A DNA stretch of 34,600 nt from Akkermansia muciniphila (lineage in GTDB: Bacteria > Verrucomicrobiota > Verrucomicrobiia > Methylacidiphilales > CAMAQI01), in the NCBI GenBank assembly GCA_945883905.1, contig CAMCYL010000022.1:1-34600 (forward strand). Direction: 5' to 3'. Below are positions 7,259 through 15,963 of this stretch, piece by piece (positions within the stretch are counted from its first letter, which is position 1; every line of letters starts with the position of its first letter). The notes beneath the pieces are model-generated. The model worked only from the letters and a program-made list of their open reading frames with translations. It was not told the origin of the DNA and did no database searches. Position numbers and translations under genes: made by a program.

Positions 7259-9286
7259 ATGAATATAAATGATACGGCAAAAAGTTTTCAAAGAATTAAA
7301 AAAAATCTCTCGTTTTGGGGATGGTTTTTGATCGCTATTATGGGGTTGAGTTCTTTTATTGGGATTGGAAAATATCGGGGGGAGGAGATTAATGCGTTGT
7401 GGATTGTGATCGCTTCGGTTTGTGTATTTTCGATTGCGTATCGGTTTCACTCTAAATGGTTAATGACAAAAGTATTAATGGTGGATGAGACGCGTATTCC
7501 TCCCTCAAAATCATTAGAAGATGGAAAGGACTTTATTCCGACCAATAAGTGGGTTGTTTTTGGACATCACTTTGCGGCGATTGCAGGGCCTGGACCTTTA
7601 GTCGGACCTGTTCTCGCGGCTCAGTTCGGTTATTTACCAGGGATGCTATGGATTTTGATTGGGGCCGTTTTAGGGGGAGCCGTTCATGATTCTATTATTT
7701 TATTTTGCTCGATTCGTCGCCAAGGAAAATCATTGGGTCAGATGATACGTGAGGAAATAGGGCCCGTGGCTGGTTTTTTTTCATTAGTCGGTGTTTTGGT
7801 GATTATGGTGATCTTACTCGCTGTTTTAGCGATGGTCGTCGTGAAGGCGTTGGCAGAGAGTCCGTGGGGGCTCTTTACTGTGACGGCGACCGTGCCGATT
7901 GCAATGGTGATGGGATTAGCGATGAAGAGTAATCGATTCTCCTTGAGGTCGGTGAGCCTCTTTGGGTTTATCGGATTACTTCTTTCGGTTTATGCGGGAC
8001 GCTATATTCAAGGAAGTATCTTCGAGTCTACTTTCACTTTAAATGAAAAGACATTAGCGATCGGATTGATGGGGTATGGACTTTTAGCCTCTGTATTGCC
8101 GGTTTGGTTGCTTTTGGCTCCTCGGGATTATCTTAGTTCATTTATGAAAATTGGTGCCGTAGCGATGCTCGGTGTTGCGATCATTTTTTTAGCCCCGGTG
8201 CTTCATATGCCCTCCATCACATCATTTATTGATGGGACGGGTCCGGTTTTTGCGGGACCGGTTTTTCCCTTTTGCTTTATCACAATTGCTTGTTCGGCGA
8301 TCTCCGGATTTCATGCCTTGATCGCCTCTGGGACGACCCCAAAACTTTTGGAAAATGAAAGAGATATTCGGATTGTTGGCTACGGATCTATGGTTGTGGA
8401 GATGTTGGTGGGAATCATGGCTTTAATTGCAGCCTGTACATTAGAGCCAGGGCAATATTTTGCAGTAAATATGAAAGGGGAGGCGGCAGCGGTGGTGAAA
8501 CAGGTGACAGAACTTGGATTTCCTGTGACAGAATTGGAGATGCAACAACTTGCTGATGAGGTGGGAGAAAAGACAATGATCGGAAGGACCGGAGGGGCCC
8601 CCACCTTTGCCTTAGGAATGGCGCAGATGCTCGCGGGTTGGTTTAAAAATAAAGAGATGTTAGCGGTTTGGTATCATTTTGCGATTATGTTTGAGACCTT
8701 ATTTATTTTGACCACAATTGATGCTGGGACACGGGTAGGGCGATTTTTATTTCAAGATTTATTGGGTTCAATTCGTCCTGCTTGGGGGAGAACTGACTCA
8801 TTATGGGGGGCTTGGCTTGGCAGTCTTTTATTTGTCGGAGGGTGGGGTCTACTTCTTTATCAAGGGGTGATCGATCCCTTGGGAGGAATTAACTCCCTTT
8901 GGCCGATTTTTGGAGTTGCAAATCAGCTTTTAGCGGTCATTGCTCTCGCTTTAGGGACAACATTTTTAATCAAGATGGGGCAAGTTCGTTATCTAGCGGT
9001 GACCTTAATTCCTTTGATTTGGCTTGTGATCGTGACGATGAGCGCCGGTTGGATGAAGATCTTTAGCGATGACCCTCGACTTGGATTTTTAAAAGCGGCG
9101 GAAAAATATCGTTTCCTCCTCGATCAAGGAGGAACGATGGAGCAGATCTCTCTTTGGAAGATGCAGATTGTGAATCAGCAGATCAATGTGATATTGACCT
9201 CTTTTCTTCTGATTCTTTGTATTTTGATTCTCACGCTCTTCGTTGTTCAGTGGATTAAGAGATGGATGAAGGGAATGAGATCTTAG
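7259..9286 (+). CDS. cstA: CstA-family carbon starvation / pyruvate or peptide transporter
   Basis: CstA and the related BtsT are inner-membrane carriers for peptides or pyruvate used during carbon limitation. The 675-residue protein has the family N-terminal block KDFIPTNKWVVFGHHFAAIAGPGPLVGPVLAAQ, presented here only by its key residues (PTNKW, FGHHFAAI, GPGPLVGP), then GYLPGMLWI and HD in place of the more usual QD. GGINSLWPIFGVANQLLA lies near residue 545. Repeated hydrophobic segments account for most of the length, roughly 15 or more helices. The substrate cannot be assigned. ATG 7259 has no SD; a T/A-rich stretch precedes it. It is the last gene of the FHA/DJ-1/CstA unit and convergent with tyrS 14 bases away. 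I see no two-component regulator genes next to it, unlike btsT in E. coli. Confidence 0.93.
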   Translation: MNINDTAKSFQRIKKNLSFWGWFLIAIMGLSSFIGIGKYRGEEINALWIVIASVCVFSIAYRFHSKWLMTKVLMVDETRIPPSKSLEDGKDFIPTNKWVVFGHHFAAIAGPGPLVGPVLAAQFGYLPGMLWILIGAVLGGAVHDSIILFCSIRRQGKSLGQMIREEIGPVAGFFSLVGVLVIMVILLAVLAMVVVKALAESPWGLFTVTATVPIAMVMGLAMKSNRFSLRSVSLFGFIGLLLSVYAGRYIQGSIFESTFTLNEKTLAIGLMGYGLLASVLPVWLLLAPRDYLSSFMKIGAVAMLGVAIIFLAPVLHMPSITSFIDGTGPVFAGPVFPFCFITIACSAISGFHALIASGTTPKLLENERDIRIVGYGSMVVEMLVGIMALIAACTLEPGQYFAVNMKGEAAAVVKQVTELGFPVTELEMQQLADEVGEKTMIGRTGGAPTFALGMAQMLAGWFKNKEMLAVWYHFAIMFETLFILTTIDAGTRVGRFLFQDLLGSIRPAWGRTDSLWGAWLGSLLFVGGWGLLLYQGVIDPLGGINSLWPIFGVANQLLAVIALALGTTFLIKMGQVRYLAVTLIPLIWLVIVTMSAGWMKIFSDDPRLGFLKAAEKYRFLLDQGGTMEQISLWKMQIVNQQINVILTSFLLILCILILTLFVVQWIKRWMKGMRS

Positions 9287-9300
9287 ATTGATGAAATGCT

Positions 9301-10476
9301 TTACGATGACTTTATTTTAACGAAAAATTTCTTTCCGGACTTTAAAATCTGTGAAGTGGATCCGAGAGTTAGATTTACTTTGGAATCTGTGATCTTCTCT
9401 CCATCAAGTGTCACCGCTCCGGCTTGAATGAGACGTCGAGCTTCAGCTCCGCTGGGAGCCGCTCCCACTTCTTGAAGAAGTTTAACGATCCAAATTGGAT
9501 TTTCAGAGATTATTTTTTCTTCGAGATCGGCTTGAGAGAGGTCTTTTTTGGAAAACTTTGTTTCAAAATCTTCGCGTGCTTGTTGGGCCGCTTCAGCGCT
9601 ATGAAATCGGCGAATGATCGCCATCGCGAGCTCCTTTTTAGCCTCCATAGGATGATCGGGAGCCGGGTGATCAAGTCCGTAGTGAATTCCGAGCATCGGT
9701 CGCCATAATGACATGGTTTCATCGGAGATGGACATTGTTTTACCGAACATTTCCGAGGGTGATTCTGTAAGACCAATATAATTTTGGAGAGATTTCCCCA
9801 TTTTCTTAATTCCATCGGTTCCGACAAGAATTGGTAATACCATTACGACTTGAGGCTCTTGATCCGAAGCTCTTTGGAGATCTCTCCCGACGAGGTTATT
9901 AAAAAGTTGATCATTCCCTCCCAACTCGACATCGGATTGAATCATCACTGAATCGTATCCTTGCATCAGGGGATATTGAAATTCAGTTAAGGTAATCGAG
10001 GTTCCTTCGGTATAGCGTTTTTTGAAATCCTCTCGCTCGAGGAGTTGAGAGACCGTGATCAGAGAGTTGAGGCGTAAGACATCGGCGTATCGAAATTCAT
10101 CAAACCATTCGCCGTTGAAACGGACTTCTGTTTTGGTTTTATCAATGATTTTGAAGACCTGTTCGGTGTAAGTCTTTGCGTTTTCTTTGACTTGTTCTGG
10201 CGTGAGCGGGGGGCGTGTTTTCGATCGTCCTGTAGGATCTCCAATGCGAGCCGTATAATCACCGATGATGATGACCGCATGATGACCTAATTTTTGAAAT
10301 TGAGCGACTTTATCGAGAACAACCGCATGTCCGAGATGAAGGTCGGGAGAGGAGGGGTCAAAACCGAGTTTGATTCGTAGAGTTCGACCTGTTTTAAGTT
10401 TTTCAAGAAGAGAGTCAGCAGAGATGACTTGGTTGGTTCCTTGAATCAGAAGATTGAGTTGTTCTTGAGCGTTCAT
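9301..10476 (-). CDS. tyrS: Tyrosine-tRNA ligase
   Basis: This class I aminoacyl-tRNA synthetase charges tRNA-Tyr with tyrosine in the cytoplasm. From ATG 10476 the protein has 391 residues. The HIGH-type motif is PSSPDLHLGHA (His47, His50) and the KMSKS motif is KKMGKS (225-229, Gly replacing the first Ser). GYDSVMIQSDVELGGNDQLFN is the tyrosine and tRNA-acceptor region. A C-terminal S4 RNA-binding domain covers about 325-390 (EARRLIQAGAVTLDGEKI). The upstream in-frame TTG at 10518 would add 14 residues. I prefer ATG 10476 because this TyrRS type normally starts with an EEQL-like helix, matched by MNAQEQLNLL. Neither start has an SD. The S4 domain and KMxKS form indicate the TyrZ-like rather than the E. 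coli TyrS-like subgroup. It is divergent from pyrB. Confidence 0.96.
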   Translation of the reverse strand: MNAQEQLNLLIQGTNQVISADSLLEKLKTGRTLRIKLGFDPSSPDLHLGHAVVLDKVAQFQKLGHHAVIIIGDYTARIGDPTGRSKTRPPLTPEQVKENAKTYTEQVFKIIDKTKTEVRFNGEWFDEFRYADVLRLNSLITVSQLLEREDFKKRYTEGTSITLTEFQYPLMQGYDSVMIQSDVELGGNDQLFNNLVGRDLQRASDQEPQVVMVLPILVGTDGIKKMGKSLQNYIGLTESPSEMFGKTMSISDETMSLWRPMLGIHYGLDHPAPDHPMEAKKELAMAIIRRFHSAEAAQQAREDFETKFSKKDLSQADLEEKIISENPIWIVKLLQEVGAAPSGAEARRLIQAGAVTLDGEKITDSKVNLTLGSTSQILKSGKKFFVKIKSS

Positions 10477-10604
10477 GAGAGTGAGGAGAGGTATATCGAT
10501 GAATTGAGGGAGAGTCAAAGTGAGTTTTAAAATGTGAAGTTTTTTGAAATATTTTTTAGAAATCGTTTTACGGGATCTATTTTGACGCTATAAACACTCT
10601 TTTA
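10477..10604. promoter_or_regulatory. Divergent tyrS/pyrB intergenic region
   Basis: The 128 bases between two divergent genes must contain both promoters or the tyrS leader. TTGACG (10581-10586) followed closely by TATAAA lies 15-25 bases before pyrB, but the spacing does not fit a -35/-10 pair. No T-box-like or PyrR/attenuator-like hairpin with a T-tract is visible. pyrB has no clear SD. Confidence 0.35.
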
Positions 10605-11549
10605 ATGACGTCATGGACAAGAAAAGATTTGGTTTCTCTGAGGGAGCTCTCGGCTGAAGAGATTCGTTTAATTTTGGAGACAGGGAAGGCTTTTAAGGAG
10701 GTTTTAAGTCGCCCGATCAAAAAGGTACCTTCGCTTCGAGGGAAAACGGTGGTGAATCTTTTTGTGGAGCCGAGTACGCGGACTCGTATTTCTTTCGAGC
10801 TTGCGGCGAAGCGATTGAGTGCGGATGTCGTTTCGATGGTGAGTGAATCGAGTTCCATTAAAAAAGGGGAGACGCTCAAAGATACAGCTCTTAATTTGCA
10901 GGCGATGAATGTTGATTATATCATCCTTCGTCATTCGGCAGCAGGGGCGGCTCAATTTTTATCGGAGCGTTTAAAGGCGAGTGTGATTAATGCAGGAGAT
11001 GGAGCGCATGAACATCCGACTCAGGGATTGCTCGATCTTTTCACGATTGCTGAACGAAAAGGGGACCTCAAGGGGTTGAAGGTCGTTATTTGTGGCGATA
11101 TTCTTTTTAGTCGAGTGGCTCGTTCGAATATATGGGCTTTGACCAAATCAGGGGCCGAAGTGACCCTCGTCGGACCAAAGACCTTGGTTCCAGAAGACTT
11201 TCGAGGACTTGGGGTGAAAATTGAGTATGACTTTGATAAGGCACTTCCTCATGCCGATGTGGTGATGTTACTTCGAATTCAACACGAGCGTCAGCGTCAG
11301 GTGATGTTTCCTTCGGTTGGAGAATATATTTCCTTGTTTGGATTGACTAAAAAACGTTTTCAGAAATGTAAGTCAGATGTTTTGATCATGCATCCGGGAC
11401 CCATCAATCGCGGGGTAGAGGTTGACAGTGAGCTTGCGGACGGACTGAATTCCGTGATTTTACAACAGGTGACAAATGGAATTGCGATTCGAATGGCGGT
11501 TCTTTATCTACTAGGAGGAGGCAAAGGTCCTCAGGAGTTAGTCTCATGA
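10605..11549 (+). CDS. pyrB: Aspartate carbamoyltransferase catalytic subunit
   Basis: PyrB condenses carbamoyl phosphate with aspartate to N-carbamoyl-aspartate, the committed step of pyrimidine synthesis. The 314-residue protein has the carbamoyl-phosphate loop FVEPSTRTRISFE (53-65), the active-site HEHPTQGLLD (His137, Gln140), LLRIQHERQ for aspartate binding, and HPGPINRGVE. The size fits a catalytic chain; no pyrI regulatory chain gene is nearby, so it is probably the type working as a catalytic trimer or together with PyrC. The stop codon overlaps the pyrC start by four bases (ATGA), which supports translational coupling. ATG 10605 lacks an SD. Confidence 0.97.
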   Translation: MTSWTRKDLVSLRELSAEEIRLILETGKAFKEVLSRPIKKVPSLRGKTVVNLFVEPSTRTRISFELAAKRLSADVVSMVSESSSIKKGETLKDTALNLQAMNVDYIILRHSAAGAAQFLSERLKASVINAGDGAHEHPTQGLLDLFTIAERKGDLKGLKVVICGDILFSRVARSNIWALTKSGAEVTLVGPKTLVPEDFRGLGVKIEYDFDKALPHADVVMLLRIQHERQRQVMFPSVGEYISLFGLTKKRFQKCKSDVLIMHPGPINRGVEVDSELADGLNSVILQQVTNGIAIRMAVLYLLGGGKGPQELVS

Positions 11550-12853
11550 TTCAAAATACTAAACCGCAAGATGCCCATAGTCCTTTTTGTTTACAAGGCG
11601 GGAGAATTATTGATCCTGCGAACGATCGCGATGCTGTCGGTGATTTGTATGTTTTAGAGGGAAAGATCGTTGACCCGACCAAGGTTCCGGCTTCAACGGA
11701 ATGGAAAAAGATTTCGGTGGCTGGTAAAATTGTGACTCCTGGGCTTATTGATATCCATGTTCACTTACGTGAACCGGGCCAGTCTGCAAAAGAGACGATT
11801 GCGTCAGGAACGGCGACGGCAGCGGCGGGGGGATTTACTTCGATTGTGGCAATGCCAAACACAAATCCTCCGGTGGATGGACCGAATACGATTGCTTGGC
11901 TTTTAGATCGAATTGAAAAAACAGCATTGGTGAATGTCTTTGTCACGGGATGTATTTCTCAGAAAATGCAGGGAGAACTTTTGGCGCCGATTGGCTCGAT
12001 GAAAAAAGCGGGGATTGTTGCGATTACAGATGATGGTCACTGTATTCAGAACAATGAACTCATGCGACGAGCCCTTGAGTACGCTTCGATGCTCGATCTT
12101 CCTTTGTTTGATCATTGTCAGGACTATTCTTTAACGGCAGGGGGAGTGATGAATGAGGGGTATTGGAGTACCGTTTTAGGACTTAAAGGATGGCCGGCAT
12201 TGGCAGAGGAGATCATTGTTGGTCGAAATATATTGCTGGCAGAAATGACGAAGGCAAAAGTTCATTGTCAGCATTTATCCAGTATCGGATCCGTTCGAAT
12301 GATTCGTGAGGCGAAAGGGAGAGGCGTTTCGATTTATGGAGAGGTGACACCCCATCATCTTTTTTTAACCGATGACAGTATTCAGGGCTATAATACGAAT
12401 TTTAAAATGAATCCTCCCGTTAGAACGAAACGAGATCAAGAGGCCCTTAAGCAGGGGATTGCAGATGGAATCATCGAGATTTTGGCGAGTGATCATGCGC
12501 CGCATTGTCCTTATGAGAAAGAGGTCGAGTTTGATCAAGCCCCGTTTGGAGTCTTAGGGCTTGAGACTGAGCTTGCGATCTATATTAAAACATTGATTGA
12601 TGAACAAGTGATTGACTGGAAACGAATGATTGCGATGTTGACGATTAATCCGGCGAGACTTTTGAAGTTGGACAAGGGAACGCTTTCCGATGGTGTGGAT
12701 GCCGATATCACGGTCATTGATCCTGGGTTAGAGTGGGTAATTCGAGCGGAGGAGAGCCTTTCTCTTTCAAGAAATACCTGTTTCGATCAAGTTTCAGTGA
12801 AAGGAAGGGCGGTCAAAACTTTTGTTAAAGGAAATCTAATTTGGAGCATTTGA
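11546..12853 (+). CDS. pyrC: Dihydroorotase
   Basis: PyrC cyclises N-carbamoyl-aspartate to dihydroorotate, the third pyrimidine step, using an amidohydrolase TIM-barrel metal centre. The 435-residue protein shows the metal ligands IDIHVHLREPGQ (His71, His73) and the catalytic ASDHAPH (Asp316), with conserved AMPNTNPP and GEVTPHHLFL between them. The length and the motif VHLREPG place it in the class I (long) dihydroorotases, which in several bacteria associate with PyrB. It overlaps pyrB by four bases and is followed by carA after 7 bases, so the three form one operon. Confidence 0.97.
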   Translation: MIQNTKPQDAHSPFCLQGGRIIDPANDRDAVGDLYVLEGKIVDPTKVPASTEWKKISVAGKIVTPGLIDIHVHLREPGQSAKETIASGTATAAAGGFTSIVAMPNTNPPVDGPNTIAWLLDRIEKTALVNVFVTGCISQKMQGELLAPIGSMKKAGIVAITDDGHCIQNNELMRRALEYASMLDLPLFDHCQDYSLTAGGVMNEGYWSTVLGLKGWPALAEEIIVGRNILLAEMTKAKVHCQHLSSIGSVRMIREAKGRGVSIYGEVTPHHLFLTDDSIQGYNTNFKMNPPVRTKRDQEALKQGIADGIIEILASDHAPHCPYEKEVEFDQAPFGVLGLETELAIYIKTLIDEQVIDWKRMIAMLTINPARLLKLDKGTLSDGVDADITVIDPGLEWVIRAEESLSLSRNTCFDQVSVKGRAVKTFVKGNLIWSI

Positions 12854-12860
12854 GGAGCCT

Positions 12861-14045
12861 ATGAAAAAAGCAATTTTAGCCTTAGAAGATGGAACCTTAT
12901 TTCATGGCCTCTCTTTTGGATCAGAGAAAGAGGGACTCGGGGAGGTCTGTTTTAATACCTCGATGACGGGCTATCAAGAGATTTTGACGGATCCTTCTTA
13001 TCGCGGTCAGATCATCACGATGACCTATCCTCATATTGGAAACTATGGGGTCAATGAGTTGGATGTGGAGTCGGATCGAGTTCAAGTTTCTGGATTTGTC
13101 GTTAGAGAACTCTCACCAAGAAAGAGTAATTGGAGATCCGTGGAGTCGCTAGGAGATTATCTCAAGCGTTATGATGTTCCAGGGATTTCAGGGGTGGATA
13201 CTCGTGCGCTGACGAAACACCTGAGGACACATGGAGCGATGAGGGGGGTGATTACGAGCGAAAAAATTTCTGATCAAGCGGCGATTGAAAAGGCGAAGTC
13301 CTTTAGTTATAGCGGTCGTGATTTTGTTCAGGAAGTGACCTGTAAGGCTCCTTATGATTGGGATCTGGACGGCCAGTTGAGTCGAAAGTGGTCCCTTGTT
13401 CAAGGGACTCGATCTCTTAACGCTCCTGCGCTCACTGGGGAGGATTATCGAATTCCGATTGCTCCGGTAAAATATAAGATCACGGCATACGATTTTGGAA
13501 TTAAGTATAATATTCTTCGTCGACTCCGTCAGCACGGCTTTCAAGTGAAGGTTGTGCCCGCTAAAACCTCTGCGGCTGAAGTTTTAAAAGATAATCCTGA
13601 TGGGATCTTTTTATCGAATGGGCCTGGAGATCCTGAGGCTTTGACTTATGCTCATGAGACCGTCCGCGAGCTTTTAGGAAAAAAGCCGATTTTTGGGATC
13701 TGTTTAGGGCATCAAATTACGAGTTGTGCCTTAGGGGGTAAGACATTTAAGTTGAAGTTTGGTCATCGTGGGGGAAATCAGCCGGTTAAAGATTTGCTGA
13801 CGGGACGAGTGAATATGACCTCTCAAAATCACGGTTTTTCAGTTGATCCAGAATCCCTTCCCTCCAAGGAGGTAAGAGTGACACAAATTAATTTGAACGA
13901 TCAGACCTGTGAGGGGATAACGCATCTTAAATATCCGCTTTTTACTGTTCAATACCATCCTGAAGCCTCTCCTGGACCCCATGATACCACTTATTTTTTT
14001 GAACAATTTGGTAAAATGATTGAAACTGGGAAGCCACTACTTTAG
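12861..14045 (+). CDS. carA: Carbamoyl-phosphate synthase small subunit
   Basis: CarA is the glutamine amidotransferase that supplies ammonia to CarB for carbamoyl phosphate, used in pyrimidine and arginine synthesis. The 394-residue protein has the CarA-specific N-terminal domain (FHGLSFGSEKEGLGEVCFNTSMTGYQE region, with TGYQEILTDPSY). The class I GATase domain follows, with nucleophile Cys281 in GICLGHQI and the His366/Glu368 pair in YHPEASPGP. GAGGAGC lies just before ATG 12861. carB usually follows carA but is not in the window; instead a small FHA gene follows after 9 bases. Confidence 0.97.
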   Translation: MKKAILALEDGTLFHGLSFGSEKEGLGEVCFNTSMTGYQEILTDPSYRGQIITMTYPHIGNYGVNELDVESDRVQVSGFVVRELSPRKSNWRSVESLGDYLKRYDVPGISGVDTRALTKHLRTHGAMRGVITSEKISDQAAIEKAKSFSYSGRDFVQEVTCKAPYDWDLDGQLSRKWSLVQGTRSLNAPALTGEDYRIPIAPVKYKITAYDFGIKYNILRRLRQHGFQVKVVPAKTSAAEVLKDNPDGIFLSNGPGDPEALTYAHETVRELLGKKPIFGICLGHQITSCALGGKTFKLKFGHRGGNQPVKDLLTGRVNMTSQNHGFSVDPESLPSKEVRVTQINLNDQTCEGITHLKYPLFTVQYHPEASPGPHDTTYFFEQFGKMIETGKPLL

Positions 14046-14054
14046 GATTTATTT

Positions 14055-14552
14055 ATGCCAAGACTCATCGTTCAATCTGAAGAGCAAGCCGGTCAAATTT
14101 TTGACTTGAATGGAGAGGTGAGTCGCGTTGGTCGAATCAATGAAAATGAGATCGTGATTCAACATAAGAGTATCTCGAGTCACCATGCGGAGTTCGTACT
14201 CGATGGGAATGATTATTTAGTCAAAGATCTTGACTCAACAAATGGAACGAGAGTCAACGGGGAGCGGGTAAAATCAGTGAAGCTTCGTAAGGGGGATCTT
14301 GTTCGAGTGGGAAATATAGAGCTTATTTACGAGTCGGAATTTGCTCCTGATGTGAAGCCGTTACCGGATAAAACTCCGATCATTAACTTAGGGGGATGTG
14401 GGTTTAAGGGGCTTCCTCCTCACTTCATGAACTCTTCGTTAATACCGAAGGTAGTCAATGGAGCGGAAGGGGTGTCATTCCCTCTCGTTATTGGGTGGCT
14501 CGTTTTTGGGCTAGCGGCCTTTTTTTATATTTATAGGGTTTTTTTATCGTAA
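14055..14552 (+). CDS. Small FHA-domain membrane protein
   Basis: The 165-residue protein consists of an FHA domain at about 22-92 and a short C-terminal tail with one hydrophobic helix at about 143-163 (PLVIGWLVFGLAAFFYIYRVF). The FHA core residues are present: VGRINENEIVI, SISSHHAEF and DLDSTNGTRVNG, with GDLVRVG near the end. The expected topology is a cytoplasmic FHA domain anchored by a C-terminal membrane segment. Binding of a phosphothreonine partner is family knowledge; the partner is unknown. It lies 9 bases after carA with AGGATTT before its ATG, so it is probably translated from the pyr operon message. The FHA domain resembles that of the larger protein at 5004-6656 in type but not closely in sequence. 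Confidence 0.85.
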   Translation: MPRLIVQSEEQAGQIFDLNGEVSRVGRINENEIVIQHKSISSHHAEFVLDGNDYLVKDLDSTNGTRVNGERVKSVKLRKGDLVRVGNIELIYESEFAPDVKPLPDKTPIINLGGCGFKGLPPHFMNSSLIPKVVNGAEGVSFPLVIGWLVFGLAAFFYIYRVFLS

Positions 14553-14644
14553 ATAATGTAAAATTATACCTAGTATACTGATTTAAAGGTTTTTGGTTAT
14601 AATTGTCTTGAATTTAGAACTGAATGCTTTAGCATTCCCCGACT
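14553..14644 (+). promoter_or_regulatory. Candidate promoter and leader hairpin before the beta-barrel gene
   Basis: TATAAT at 14598-14603 is a perfect -10 hexamer; no good -35 hexamer lies 17 bases upstream. Between it and the ATG at 14645 is a perfect hairpin, GAATGC (14622-14627), loop TTTA, GCATTC (14632-14637), which ends 7 bases before the start codon where an SD would be expected. No SD is visible. The hairpin could influence initiation; this is inference. Confidence 0.4.
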
Positions 14645-15883
14645 ATGAAGGTGAGTTACGTTTGTTTATTTTTATTGATATCTCCTTGGATCGTTTCCGA
14701 TCTCATGGCTCAATCGAATGTTGCGGCAGGAAAAGAGTACCGAGCTCAAGAAACTCAAGGAGTTTCTGCTGCGAGCGAGACGAAATCGCAGACGAAGCGT
14801 CCGATCACCGTCACAGCTCAGTTACGTGAGGAGTATGATGATAATATTTTCACTACGAAAACAAACAAAAAATCACAATTTAAAACTCTTCTTGAGCCCT
14901 CTATTATCTATAATCTTCCTTTAGAAAATACACTTCTATCGGCTCGTTATAGTTATGGAATGACCTTTTTTCCAGATCGAGGAAAAGAGAATGTCGATCA
15001 TCGACATGAATGGATTGGACGGATCGATCACTCTTTTTCATCCCGTTTTAATGTCGATGTCAGAGATCGCCTTCGTTATACACAGGAGCCGGATATTATT
15101 GGTGGGGATGCTCGTGCGAGACGAAATGATTCAACTTTTTTGAGTAATGTGGGATCGATCCAAGGGAATGCTCAGTGGACTCCAAAATTGGGTTCTGCGA
15201 CGGTCTTTACAAATGATTGGTTGAGTTACGATGATTTGTCATTGGATCGAGAAATTGGGCGAATGGTCAATTCTTTGACGCACGATTTTCGCTATCTACT
15301 GACTCCGACAATTACAGTTGTTGCTGGGGCTCGAGCCTCGGATAATGATTATTTTTCGGCAAAGAAAGATTCAACAACCGTTGGAGCCAATTTTGGAGCC
15401 GATTACTCTTTAAGTCCCCAAATTACTGTAGGGGGTCGTGTTGGACCCTCTTTTACTGACTTAGATCAAGGCGGAAGTTATTTTAGTCCGTATGGAACAG
15501 TTTTTGGAAATTGGACTGTCGGGGCTCGTACCAATGTCGAAGCCAGTTATACTCATTCTGTTTCTGAAACAGATAATGGGACTTATTTCTTACAGGAATC
15601 CGATGTCTTTGTTTTGAATGGACGTTATCAATTTACTCCGCAAATTTACGGACGTCTCGGAGGTCGCTTAACACTTGGATCTTTTGATTCAGATTTGGGA
15701 GTAGGAGCAGGAAGACGTACGATTACTGAAAATGTTTTGGGGATGGATGGTGCTTTGGGGTATAAGCTTTCTCAATACATTGATTTTGAAGCCGGATATT
15801 CTTACAGTGTTGTTGCTTCAGATCAGACGAGTCGGGAGTTTGATCGTAATCAGCTTTATTTAAGTATTCGCGGAACTTATTAA
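14645..15883 (+). CDS. Outer-membrane beta-barrel protein, function unassigned
   Basis: The 412-residue protein starts with a signal peptide (hydrophobic core VCLFLLISPWIVSDL, probable cleavage after Ala22 in LMA-QS). A low-complexity polar segment follows to about residue 55. After that come regularly alternating beta-strands with aromatic girdles ending in the aromatic C-terminus LYLSIRGTY, as expected for a protein inserted by the BAM complex. The opening strand motif REEYDDNIFTT recalls the outer-membrane beta-barrel families that accompany exopolysaccharide or PEP-CTERM loci, but no exosortase or polysaccharide genes are in this window. I do not assign a function. It is separated by 80 bases from the next gene on the same strand. 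Confidence 0.75.
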   Translation: MKVSYVCLFLLISPWIVSDLMAQSNVAAGKEYRAQETQGVSAASETKSQTKRPITVTAQLREEYDDNIFTTKTNKKSQFKTLLEPSIIYNLPLENTLLSARYSYGMTFFPDRGKENVDHRHEWIGRIDHSFSSRFNVDVRDRLRYTQEPDIIGGDARARRNDSTFLSNVGSIQGNAQWTPKLGSATVFTNDWLSYDDLSLDREIGRMVNSLTHDFRYLLTPTITVVAGARASDNDYFSAKKDSTTVGANFGADYSLSPQITVGGRVGPSFTDLDQGGSYFSPYGTVFGNWTVGARTNVEASYTHSVSETDNGTYFLQESDVFVLNGRYQFTPQIYGRLGGRLTLGSFDSDLGVGAGRRTITENVLGMDGALGYKLSQYIDFEAGYSYSVVASDQTSREFDRNQLYLSIRGTY

Positions 15884-15963
15884 TCGAGTTGCGGAGTTTG
15901 TTGCTTGGATCTTGAGAGAAGCTGCAGGAAAATTTTGATAAGATTCAAGGTGATTTGTAGATC

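Noticed and set aside
10477-10518. Upstream TTG start for tyrS adding 14 residues
   Set aside because: There is no SD, and the family start helix matches the ATG at 10476 instead.
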